Positions 29,761-41,800 of a stretch of 64,000 nt of DNA are shown piece after piece (position 1 is the first letter of the stretch; each line of letters opens with the position of its first letter). The stretch is from positions 19,323,404 to 19,387,403 of the forward strand of contig JAWZYU010000034.1 of the NCBI GenBank assembly GCA_038380435.1, read 5' to 3'. The notes below the pieces were generated by a model. It saw only the letters and a list, made by a program, of their open reading frames with translations. It was not told where the DNA came from and did not search any database. Position numbers and translations under genes: made by a program. The DNA comes from Ryuthela nishihirai (taxonomy: Eukaryota > Arthropoda > Arachnida > Araneae > Heptathelidae).

Positions 29761-30136
29761 TGGATTGTTTTACCTCTGAGCGGCTCTTTTTTGCACACCA
29801 TGGGCTAAATGGCCAAGTCACATGGACCCCGAAGGCTCAGAGAAGGTTGGAGGAGGGAACCCACTGGAACAGCTGTTGGGAGACAGATGGTAGCCTCCCG
29901 TCAAGGCCATCCAGAGTGTTCTTTAACGTGCACAGGGTATGTCTATCCAGCACACGGGGCCACGGCTTAACGTCCCATCCGACGGACGGCGGTCTTTCCA
30001 ACCCCATCGGTGTCCCCTACTGACCGTGGGCAGGGCGGGGAATTTTGCGGAGTTAAATCTCAACGCTGACCCAGCTGGGACTCGAACCTGGGAACAACAG
30101 ATTACGAGCCTGGCGCGCTACCGACTGAGCCACCCC
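29761..30136 (-). mobile_element. SINE copy N, one module
   Basis: A complete one-module element, about 120 bp upstream of the exon at 29637. The target duplication is unclear. Confidence 0.9.
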
Positions 30137-30380
30137 ATGGATTGAAGGATTTCTGCATAAGATTTTGCCTTTTTGGAGGTCACTGAAATCTTACATTGTC
30201 GACAATTATACCACAACTGCTGTTTCACCTGCGCCTGTGGCACTGCTACGTGATAGTCGACATCGTACTTCTATCCTATATATACCTACCTCACATCGCA
30301 GGTGACGTCGTCCCTGTGATATGCATACGGCGCATTGCGTGTACTCCAGTCGCCGTCGGTGTTTCCATGATGTTGATAAA
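30137..30380. other. Unique sequence between SINE N and the 32-bp satellite
   Basis: On the minus strand 30386-30290 resembles a short exon, but its pyrimidine tract is poor and its end phase does not fit the next exon, so it is not called. Confidence 0.4.
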
Positions 30381-32252
30381 CCCCTGTATTTATGTAGTTA
30401 AATGCAGGCCTGGATATGTATTGATGTAGTTAAATGCAGGCCTGGATATGTATTGATGTAGTTAAATGCAGGCCTGGATATGTATTGATGTAGTTAAATG
30501 CAGGCCTGTATCTGTATTGATATAGTTAAATGCAGGCCTGGATATATATTGATGTAGTTAAATGCAGGCCTGGATATGTATTGATGTAGTTAAATGCAGG
30601 CCTGTATCTGTATTGATATAGTTAAATGCAGCCTGGATATATATTGATGTAGTTAAATGCAGGCCTGGATCTGTATTGATGAGTTAAATGCAGGCCTGTA
30701 TCTGTATTGATGTAGTTAAATGCAGGCCTGTATCTGTATTGATGTAGTTAAATGCAGGCCTGTATCTGTATTGATGTAGTTAAATGCAGGCCTGTATCTG
30801 TATTGATGTAGTTAAATGCAGGCCTGTATCTGTATTGATGTAGTTAAATGCAGGCCTGTATCTGTATTGATGTAGTTAAATGCAGGCCTGTATCTGTATT
30901 GATGTAGTTAAATGCAGGCCTGTATCTGTATTGATGTAGTTAAATGCAGGCCTGTATCTGTATTGATGTAGTTAAATGCAGGCCTGTATCTGTATTGATG
31001 TAGTTAAATGCAGGCCTGTATCTGTATTGATGTAGTTAAATGCAGGCCTGGATCTGTATTGATGTAGTTAAATGCAGGCCTGGATCTGTATTGATGGGTT
31101 AAATGCAGGCCTGTATCTGTATTGATGAGTTAAATGCAGGCCTGGATCTGTATTGATGAGTTAAATGCAGGCCTGTATCTGTATTGATGTAGTTAAATGC
31201 AGTCCTGCATCTGTATTGATGTAGTTAAATGCAGGCCTGGATCTGTATTGATGAGTTAAATGTAGGTCTGTATTTGTATTGATGTAGTTAAATGCAGTCC
31301 TGCATCTGTATTGATGTAGTTAAATGCAGGCCTGGATCTGTATTGATGAGTTAAATGTAGGTCTGTATTTGTATTGATGTAGTTAAATGCAGTCCTGTAT
31401 CTGTATTGATGTAGTTAAATGCAGGCCTGTATCTGTATTGATGTAGTTAAATGCAGGCCTGTATCTGTATTGATGTAGTTAAATGCATTCCTGTATCTGT
31501 ATTGATGTAGTTAAATGCAGGCCTGTATCTGTATTGATGTAGTTAAATGCAGGCCTGTATCTGTATTGATGTAGTTAAATGCAGGCCTGTATCTGTATTG
31601 ATGTAGTTAAATGCAGGCCTGTATCTGTATTGATGTAGTTAAATGCAGGCCTGGATATGTATTGATGTAGTTAAATGCAGGCCTGGATCTGTATTGATGA
31701 GTTAAATGCAGGCCTGGATCTGTATTGATGAGTTAAATACAGTCCTGTATCTGTATTGATGCAGTTAAATGCAGGCCTATACCTGTATTGATGTAGTTAA
31801 ATGCAGGCCTGGATCTGTACTGATCAGTTAAATGCAGTCCTGTATCTGTATTGATGTAGTTAAATGCAGGCCTGTATCCGTAATAATTTTTATTAATCCG
31901 TAATAATCCGTAATAAATTTATTTTAAAGAACACACTGGAACACATTGATGTAGTTAAATGCAGGCATGCATCTGTATTGATGTAGTTAAATGCAGTCCT
32001 GGATCTATATTGATGTGGTTAAATGCAGTCCTGCATCTGTATTGATGTAGTTAAATGCAGGCCTGGATCTGTATTGATGTAGTTAAATGCAGGCCTGGAT
32101 CTGTACTGATGAGTTAAATGCAGTCCTGAATCTGTATCGATGTAGTTAAATGCAGTCCTGTATCTGTATTGATGTAGTTAAACGCAGGCCTGGATCTGTA
32201 CTGATGAGTTAAATGCAGTCCTGTATCTGTATTGATGTAGTTAAATGCAGGC
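30381..32252. repeat. 32-bp tandem satellite, about 56 units
   Basis: Unit ttgatgtagttaaatgcagg plus cctgtatctgta. Variants: ggatatgta, ggatctgta, gatgagtt (2-bp deletion), agtcctgcatc. The centre (30680-31040) is nearly homogeneous and the flanks are more diverged, as expected from unequal exchange. Confidence 0.93.
31880..31948. repeat. Interruption of the 32-bp satellite
   Basis: About 70 bp of ccgtaataatt-type repeats and ttaaagaacacactggaac, the latter matching the start of the SINE 3' module. Confidence 0.55.
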
Positions 32253-32604
32253 CGAGAAAAAGAATCGAAAAGGGGCCAGGGAGGAGGGCACGACACTTAA
32301 TTTCCGATGCAGTATAAGATTTCCCCCTCCGTTTCACAGGTTTTTAAAAAAATCTTGAGAAATGCATGAGATGTAGTTAAGTTTAATAATTTTTGTCTCT
32401 TTTACTCTTACTTTCATTTTGAAAGGGGGAGATCCGAACCCCAGATCCGACCCTGGTTGCATGCTGAAATAAAACATAACAAACTATGAATTGTGAATTA
32501 CGTTACAGAAGTCTGTCACTTCCTTTTTTCAGGATATTTTTGTCCATTTCTCTTAAAACTTCTGGGCAGTCAAAATCCATAGTTTCGTTTCTCACATTCA
32601 AATA
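32253..32604. other. Unique sequence, nothing recognised
   Basis: No exon-like or repeat signature. Confidence 0.5.
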
Positions 32605-32988
32605 GGGGTAGGGGTGGCTCAGTCGGTAGCGCGCCAGCCTCGTAATATGTAGTTCCCAGGTTCGAGTTCCAGCTGGGTCAACGTTGAGATTTATCTCCGC
32701 AAAATTCCCCGCTCTGCCCACGGTCAGTAGGGGACACCGTTGGGCTTGGAAAGGCCACCGTCTGTCGGATGGGACGTTAAGCCGTGGCCCCGTGTGCGGG
32801 AGAGCCATACCCTGTGCACGTTAAAGAACACGCTGGATGGCCTTGACGGGAGGCTACCATCTGTCTCTCAACAGCTGTTCCAGTGGGTCCCCTCCCCCAA
32901 CCTTCTCTGAGCCTTCGGGGCCCATGTGACCTGGCCATTTAGCCCATGGTGTGCAAAAAAGTGCCGCTCAGAGGTAAAACAACCCAAC
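32605..32988 (+). mobile_element. SINE copy O, one module
   Basis: Complete head (A and B boxes), core and one module ending aacaacccaac. Confidence 0.92.
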
Positions 32989-33383
32989 GTATAAATCTGC
33001 ATCTCAAATATTCGCTGTTTATGTCCTAAGGATATGTGTCTGTCCCTGCCTGTTACGACATTCTTGAGTTATTTTTTTTTTTCTGAACATAATCCACATT
33101 AAACCGGGAAGGAAATATTCAGTGAATAACCATTAGACCATGTTCTACACTCTGGTGAAAGGTCTTCACTCGTCGCTATTTCTCCTCGAGCAATTCCTGC
33201 TTCACCTGTGGAATTCACTCGAGTAAACGATGACTCCTTCTTCTCTTTCTGCATCAGTCATCTACTAAGCGAATTGGATGTCGTTCTACTCGCTGTCTCG
33301 TAAAGGAAATGAATCCGACGAGCAAAACAGAAAAAAAAATAGATTAAATCAATATATCGACTATGAGATCTCTGAAGATGAAG
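32989..33383. other. Unique sequence, nothing recognised
   Basis: About 395 bp between SINEs. No gene. Confidence 0.5.
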
Positions 33384-33936
33384 GTTGGGTTGTTTTACCT
33401 CTGAGCGGCACTTTTTTGCACACAATGGGCTAAATGGCCAGGTCACATGGACCCCGAAGGCTCAGAGAAGGTTGGGGGAGGGGATCCACTGGAATAGCTG
33501 TTGGGAAACAGATGGTAACCTCCCGTCAAGGCCATCCAGCGTGATCTTTAACGTTGGGTTGTTTTACCTCTGAGCGGCACTTTTTTGCACACAATGGGCT
33601 AAATGGCCAGGTCACATGGACCCCGAAGGCTCAGAGAAGGTTGGGGGAGGGGATCCACTGGAATAGCTGTTGGGAAACAGATGGTAACCTCCCGTCAAGG
33701 CCATCCAGCGTGTTCTTTAACGTGCACAGGGTATGGCTCTTTCCCACACAAGGCCACGGCTTAACATCCCATCCGACGGACGGCGGCCTTTCCAAGCCCA
33801 TCGGTGTCCCCTACTGACCGTGGGCATGGCGGGGAGTTCAGTGGAGATAAAGCTCAACGCCTGACCCAACTGTGGCTCAAAGCTGGAAACTGCACATTAC
33901 GAGCCTGGCGCGCTACCGACTGAGCCACCCCTGCCG
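33384..33936 (-). mobile_element. SINE copy P, two near-identical modules
   Basis: The two modules share private changes (cacacaatgggc, ggatccactggaatagctg, gggaaacagatggtaacctc), so the duplication is recent. The head ends at 33936. Confidence 0.9.
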
Positions 33937-33940
33937 CACT

Positions 33941-34609
33941 GGGGCGGGGTGGCCTAATCGGTAGCGCGCCAGGCTCGTAATCTGACTTGGAAATGCCGCC
34001 GTCCGTCGGATGTGGCGTTAAGCCGTGGCCCGTCTGAGGGAGAACCATACCCTGTGCACGTTAAACAACACACTGGATGGCCTTGACGAGAGGCTACCAT
34101 CTGTCTCCCAACAGCTGTTCCAGTGGGTCCCCTCCCCCTACCTTCTCTGAGCCTTCGGGGGTCCATGTGACCTGGCCATTTGGCCCATGGCGTGCAAAAA
34201 AGTGCCACTCAGAGGTAAAACAACCCAACGTTAAAGAACACACTGGATGGCCTTGACGGGAGGCTACCATCTGCCTCCCAACAGCTGTTCCAATGGATCC
34301 TTTCCCCCAACCTTCTCTGAGCCTTCGGCGGTCCATGTGACCTGGCCATTTAGCCCATGGTGTGCAAAAAAGTGTCGCTCAGAGGTAAAACAACCCAACG
34401 TTAAAGAACACACTCATACCCTGTGCATACCCTGTGCACGTTAAAGAACACACTGGATGGCCTTGACGGGAGGCTACCATCTGTCTCCCAACAGTTGTTA
34501 CAATGGATCCCCTCCCCCAACCTTCTCTGAGCATTCGGGGGTCCATGTGACCTGGCCATTTAGCCCATGGTGTGCAAAAAGTAGCGCTCAGAAGTAAAAC
34601 AACCTAACC
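33941..34609 (+). mobile_element. SINE copy Q, three modules, head-to-head with P
   Basis: The head starts 4 bp from the head of P. It keeps the A box but lacks the B box and part of the core (gtaatctg joins acttggaaatg). Confidence 0.88.
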
Positions 34610-35330
34610 AATCTGGTGAAGCAAGAAACGTGACATCACCAGAGTCCTATAAAGGAGACTTTGGCCTCAGATTCTATTTTTCAATTCAATTTCACAGCAT
34701 TTTTTGTTTCTCCAAAAAAAAATGCTAAAGGCAAGAAGCCCTTGCATTTTATGGAGAATCTTACTTTGGCCTGTAACTAATGGTTTCTAGCAACAAACTC
34801 TTTTGCGCTAGGTGTTTAGTCTTCGCTTCTCATTCTCCGAATGTAAAGTATTTTATGTCCTTTCTTCTTTCAGTTAAGGAGCAAACAGACGTCTTCGATG
34901 CAGCGCAACCCATTTGCTCTTTCGCCGAATGCCTAGCAGAAAAGAAAAAAACCGAAAAGCATGTCACGTGTCTGATATACCGCTGCCACGTGCAGTTTTC
35001 AACCTAAAGCTATTGGCTCTACTGTCAGCGAGGCACGCGCTCCCTCACCTCGCTCGTCTCTGGAGAGCTACCAGCGCTGCATAACGTGATCACGTGATCT
35101 CCGTCACGTCACTCATGTCGGCCTTTGTCTTGCTGAAAAGCTAGGGCTAATAATAGTCTGTTGATGACTTTATTTCACGTTTGTGTGCAATGCAGACAGA
35201 AATAATTAATGAGGTTTTAAAGTTTTTACACAAGAGTTGGTTGAAACCAAATGTAATAAAATGTAATCGTAAAAATTGCTTTTTAGCGTTCTCAGAGGCA
35301 TCATAATTTAACTACGAATGTACGATCTTA
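34610..35330. other. Unique sequence before the large satellite
   Basis: 720 bp with no SINE and no gene recognised. The GC-richer part (34,960-35,120) contains the CACGTG cluster listed next. Confidence 0.5.
34965..35112. promoter_or_regulatory. Cluster of CACGTG and CRE-like sites
   Basis: CACGTG at 34965, 34987 and 35091 (the last inside gtgatcacgtgatc), plus TCACGTCAC at 35104. CACGTG is bound by bHLH-type factors and TGACGT by CREB-type factors. It could be an enhancer or a promoter, but there is no transcript evidence. Confidence 0.3.
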
Positions 35331-35879
35331 CAGAGTCATAACAATTTTTTTCAGTACCACTTAGCCCTAATAATTTTCTTCAGTAACACATAGCCATAAC
35401 AATTTTCTTCAGTACCACATCGCCATAACAATTTTCCTCAGTACCACATAGCCATAACAATTTTCTTCAGTACCACATTGACATAAAAATTTTCTTCAGT
35501 ACCACATAGCCATAACAATTTTCCTCAGTACCACATAGCCATAACAATTTTCTTCAGTACCACATAGCCATAACAATTTTCTTCAGTACCACATTGCCAT
35601 AACAATTTTCTTCAGTACCACATAGCCATAACAATTTTCTTCTGTACCACATAGCCATAAAAATTTTCCTCAGTACCACATAGCCATAACAATTTTCTTC
35701 AGTACCACATTGCGATAACAATTTTCTTCACTACCACATTGCCATAACAATTTTCCTCAGTACCACATAGCCATAACAATTTTCTTCAGTACCACATTGC
35801 CATAACAATTTTCTTTCGTACCACATTGCCATAACAATGTTCTTCAGTACCACATAGCCATAACAAATTTCTTCAGTAC

Positions 35880-38800
35880 CACATTGCCATAACAATTTTC
35901 TTCAGTACAACGTAGCCATAGCAATTTTCTTCAGTACCACATTGCCATAACAATTTTCTTCGGTACCACATTGCCATAACAATTTTCTTCAGTACCACAT
36001 TGCCATAACAGTTTTCTTCTGTACCACATAGCCATAAAAATTTTCCTCAGTATCACATAGCCATAACAATTTTTTTCAGTACCACATTGCCATAACAATT
36101 TTCTTCAGTACCACATTGCCATAACAATTTTCTTCAGTACCATATTGCCATAACAATTTTCTTCAGTACCACATAGCCATAACAATTTTCTTCTGTACCA
36201 CATAGCCATAAAAATTTTCTTCTGTACCACATAGCCATAACAATTTTCCTCAGTACCACATAGCCATAACAATTTTCTTCAGTACCATATTGCCATAACA
36301 ATTTTCTTCAGTACCACATAGCCATAACAATTTTCTTCTGTACCACATAGCCATAACAATTTTCCTCAGTACCACATAGCCATAACAATTTTCTTCAGTA
36401 CCACATTGCGATAACAATTTTCTTCAGTACCACATTGCCATAACAATTTCCTTCAGTACCACACTGCCATAACAATTTTCTTCAGTACCACATTGCCATA
36501 ACAATTTTCTTCAATACCACATTGCCATAACAATTTTCTTCAATACCACATAGCCATAACAATTTTCTTCAGTACCACATTGCCATAACAATTTTCTTCA
36601 GTACCACATAGCCATAACAATTTTCTTCAGTAACACATTGCCATAACAATTTTCTTCAGTACCACATAGCCATAACAATTTTCTTCAGTACCACATAGCC
36701 ATAACAATTTTCCTCAGTACCACATATCCATAAGAATTTTCTTCAGTACCACATTGCCATAAGAATTTTCTTCAGTACCACATTGCCATAAGAATTTTCT
36801 TCAGTACCACATTGCCATAACAATTTTCTTCAGTACCACATAGCCATAACAATTTTCTTCAGTACCACATAGCCATAAAAATTTTCTTCAGTACCACATA
36901 GCCATAACAATTTTCTTCAGTACCACATTGCCATAACAATTTTCTTCAGTACCACATTGCCATAACCATTTTCTTCAGTACCACATTGCCATAACAATTT
37001 TCTTCAATACCACATTGCCATAACAATTTTCTTCAGTACCACATAGCCATAACAATTTTCTTCAGTACCACATTGCCATAACAATTTTCTTCAGTACCAC
37101 ATAGCCATAACAATTTTCTTCAGTACCACATTGCCATAACAATTTTCTTCAGTACCACATAGCAATAACAATTTTCTTCAGTATCACATTGCCATAACAA
37201 TTTTTCTTCAGTACCACATAGCAATAACAATTTTCTTCAGTATCACATTGCCATAAAAATTTTTCTTCAGTACCACATAGCCATAAAAATTTTCTTCAGT
37301 ACCACATTGCCATAACAATTTTCTTCAGTACCACATAGCCATAACAATTTTCTTCAGTACCACATTGCGATAACAATTTTCTTCAGTACCACATTGCGAT
37401 AACAATTTTCTTCAGTACCACATTGCCATAACAATTTCCTTCAGTACCACATTGCCATAACAATTTTCCTCAGTACCACATTGCCATAACAATTTTCTTC
37501 AATACCACATTGCGATAACAATTTTCTTCAGTACCACATTGCGATAACAATTTTCTTCAGTACCACATTGCCATAACAATTTTCTTCAGTACCACATAGG
37601 CATAACAATTTTCTTCAGTACCACATAGCCATAACAATTTTCCTCAGTACCACATTGCCATAACAATTTTCTTCAGTACCACATAGCCATAACAATTTTC
37701 TTCAGTAACACATTGCCACAACAATTTTTCTTCAGTACCACATAGCCATAACAATTTTCTTCAGTACCACATAGCCATAACAATTTTCCTCAGTACCACA
37801 TAGCCATAACAATTTTCTTCAGTACCACATAGCCATAACAATTTTCCTCAGTACCACATAGCCATAACAATTTTCTTCAGTACCACATTGCGATAACAAT
37901 TTTCTTCAGTACTACATTGCGATAACAATTTTCTTCAGTACCACATTGCCATAACAATTTTCTTCTGTACCACATAGCCATAACAATTTTCCTCAGTACC
38001 ACATAGCCATAACAATTTTCTTCAGTACCACATTGCGATAACAATTTTCTTCAGTACCACATTGCCATAACAATTTTCTTCAGTACCACGTAGCCATAGC
38101 AATTTTCTTCAGTACCACATTGCCATAACAATTTTCTTCAGTACCACATTGCCATAACAATTTTCTTCAGTACTACATTGCCATAACAGTTTTCTTCTGT
38201 ACCACATAGCCATAACAATTTTCCTCAGTATCACATAGCCATAACAATTTTCTTCAGTACCACATTGCCATAACAATTTTCTTCAGTACCACATTGCCAT
38301 AACAATTTTCTTCAGTACCATATTGCCATAACAATTTTCTTCAGTACCACATAGCCATAACAATTTTCTTCTGTACCACATAGCCATAACAATTTTCCTC
38401 AGTACCACATAGCCATAACAATTTTCTTCAGTACCATATTGCCATAATAATTTTCTTCAGTACCACATAGCCATAACAATTTTCTTCTGTACCACATAGC
38501 CATAACAATTTTCCTCAGTACCACATAGCCATAACAATTTTCTTCAGTACCACATTGCGATAACAATTTTCTTTAGTACCACATTGCCATAACAATTTTC
38601 CTCAGTACCACATAGCCATAACAATTTTCTTCAGTACCACATTGCCATAACAATTTTCTTCAGTACCACATTGCCATAACAATGTTCTTCAGTACCACAT
38701 AGCCATAACAATTTTCTTCAGTACCACATTGCCATAACAATTTTCTTCAGTACCACGTAGCCATAGCAATTTTCTTCAGTACCACATTGCCATAAAAATT

Positions 38801-41800
38801 TTCTTCAGTACCACATTGCCATAACAATTTTCTTCAGTACCACATTGCCATAACAGTTTTCTTCTATACCACATAGCCATAACAATTTTCCTCAGTATCA
38901 CATAGCCATAACAATTTTCTTCAGTACCACATTGCCATAACAATTTTCTTCAGTACCACATTGCCATAACAATTTTCTTCAGTACCATATTGCCATAAAA
39001 ATTTTCTTCAGTACCACATAGCCATAACAATTTTCTTCTGTACCACATAGCCATAACAATTTTCCTCAGTACCACATAGCCATAACAATTTTCTTCAGTA
39101 CCATATTGCCATAACAATTTTCTTCAGTACCACATAGCCATAACAATTTTCTTCTGTACCACATAGCCATAAAAATTTTCCTCAGTACCACATAGCCATA
39201 ATAATTTTCTTCAGTACCACATTGCGATAACAATTTTCTTCAGTACCACATTGCCATAACAATTTCCTTCAGTACCACATTGCCATAACAATTTCCTTCA
39301 GTACCACATTGCCATAACAATTTTCATCAATACCACATTGCCATAACAATTTTCTTCAATACCACACAGCCATAACAATTTTCTTCAGTACCACATTGCC
39401 ATAACAATTTTCTTCAGTACCACATAGCCATAACAATTTTCTTCAGTAACACATTGCCATAACAATTTTCTTCAGTACCACATAGCCATAACAATTTTCT
39501 TCAGTACCACATAGCCATAACAATTTTCCTCAGTACCACATATCCATAACAATTTTCTTCAGTACCACATTGCCATAAGAATTTTCTTCAGTACCACATT
39601 GCCATAAGAATTTTCTTCAGTACCACATTGCCATAACAATTTTCTTCAGTACCACATAGCCATAACAATTTTCTTCAGTACCACATAGCCATAACAATTT
39701 TCTTCAGTACCACATAGCCATAACAATTTTCTTCAGTACCACATAGCCATAACAATTTTCTTCAGTACCACATTGCCATAACAATTTTCTTCAGTACCAC
39801 ATTGCCATAACAATTTTCTTCAGTACCACATAGCCATAACAATTTTCTTCAGTACCACATTGCCATAACAATTTTCTTCAGTACCACATTGCCATAACAA
39901 TTTTCTTCAATACCACATTGCCATAACAATTTTCTTCAGTACCACATAGCCATAACAATTTTCTTCAGTACCACATTGCCATAACAATTTTCTTCAGTAC
40001 CACATAGCCATAACATTTTCTTCAGTAACACATTGCCACAACAATTTTTCTTGAGTACCACATAGCCATAACAATTTTCTTCAGTACCACATAGCCATAA
40101 CAATTTTCCTCAGTACCACATAGCCATAACAATTTTCTTCAGTACCACATTGCGATAACAATTTTCTTCAGTACCACATTGCGATAACAATTTTCTTCAG
40201 TACCACATTGCCATAACAATTTCCTTCAGTACCACATTGCCATAACAATTTTCTTCAGTACCACATTGCCATAACAATTTTCTTCAATACCACATTGCCA
40301 TAACAATTTTCTTCAGTACCACATAGCCATAACAATTTTCTTCAGTACCACATTGCGATAACAATTTTCTTCAGTACCACATAGCCATAAAAATTTTCTT
40401 CTGTACCACATAGCCATAACAATTTTTCTTCAGTACCACATAGCCATAACAATTTTCTTCAGTACCACATAGCCATAACAATTTTCCTCAGTACCACATA
40501 GCCATAACAATTTTCTTCACTACCACATTGCCATAAGAATTTTCTTCAGTACCACATTGCCATAAAAACTTTCTTCAGTACCACATTGCCATAACAACTT
40601 TCTTCAGTACCACATTGCCATAACAACTTTCTTCAGTACCACATTGCCATAACAACTTTCTTCAGTACCACATTGCCATAACAATTTTCTTCAGTACCAC
40701 ATTGCCATAACAATTTTCTTCAGTACCACATATCCATAACAATTTTCTTCAGTACCACATAGCCATAACAATTTTCTTCAGTACCACATAGCCATAACAA
40801 TTTTCTTCAGTACCACATTGCCATAACAATTTTCTTCAGTACCACATTGCCATAACAATTTTCTTCAGTACCACATTGCCATAACAATTTTCTTCAGTAC
40901 CACATTGCCATAACAATTTTATTCAGTACCACATTGCCATAACGATTTTCTTCTGTACCACATAGCCATAACAATTTTCTTCAGTACCACATTGCCATAA
41001 GAATTTTCTTCAGTATCACATTGCCATAACAATTTTCTTCAGTACCATATTGCGATAACAATTTTCTTCAGTACCACATTGCCATAACAATTTCCTTCAG
41101 TACCACATTGCCATAACAATTTTCCTCAGTACCACATTGCCATAACAATTTTCTTCAATACCACATTGCCATAATAATTTTCTTCAGTACCACATAGCCA
41201 TAACAATTTTCTTCAGTACCACATTGCCATAACAATTTTCTTCAGTACCACGTAGCCATAGCAATTTTCTTCAGTACCACATTGCCATAACAATTTTCTT
41301 CAGTACCACATTGCCATAACAATTTTCTTCAGTACCACATTGCCATAACAGTTTTCTTCTGTACCACATAGCCATAACAATTTTCCTCAGTATCACATAG
41401 CCATAACAATTTTCTTCAGTACCACATTGCCATAACAATTTTCTTCAGTACCACATTGCCATAACAATTTTCTTCAGTACCATATTGCCATAACAATTTT
41501 CTTCAGTACCACATAGCCATAACAATTTTCTTCTGTACCACATAGCCATAACAATTTTCCTCAGTACCACATAGCCATAACAATTTTCTTCAGTACCACA
41601 TTGCCATAACAATTTTCTTCAGTACCACATTGCCATAACAATTTTCTTCAGTACCATATTGCCATAACAATTTTCTTCAGTACCACATAGCCATAACAAT
41701 TTTCTTCTGTACCACATAGCCATAACAATTTTCCTCAGTACCACATAGCCATAACAATTTTCTTCAGTACCATATTGCCATAACAATTTTCTTCAGTACC

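Noticed and set aside
30290..30386. Candidate receptor exon on the minus strand
   Set aside because: The donor (GAG|gtaggt) is good, but the pyrimidine tract is poor, the end phase does not fit the exon at 29637 and I recognise no receptor motif.
34780..35007. 75-codon plus-strand frame
   Set aside because: No recognisable domain or splice context.
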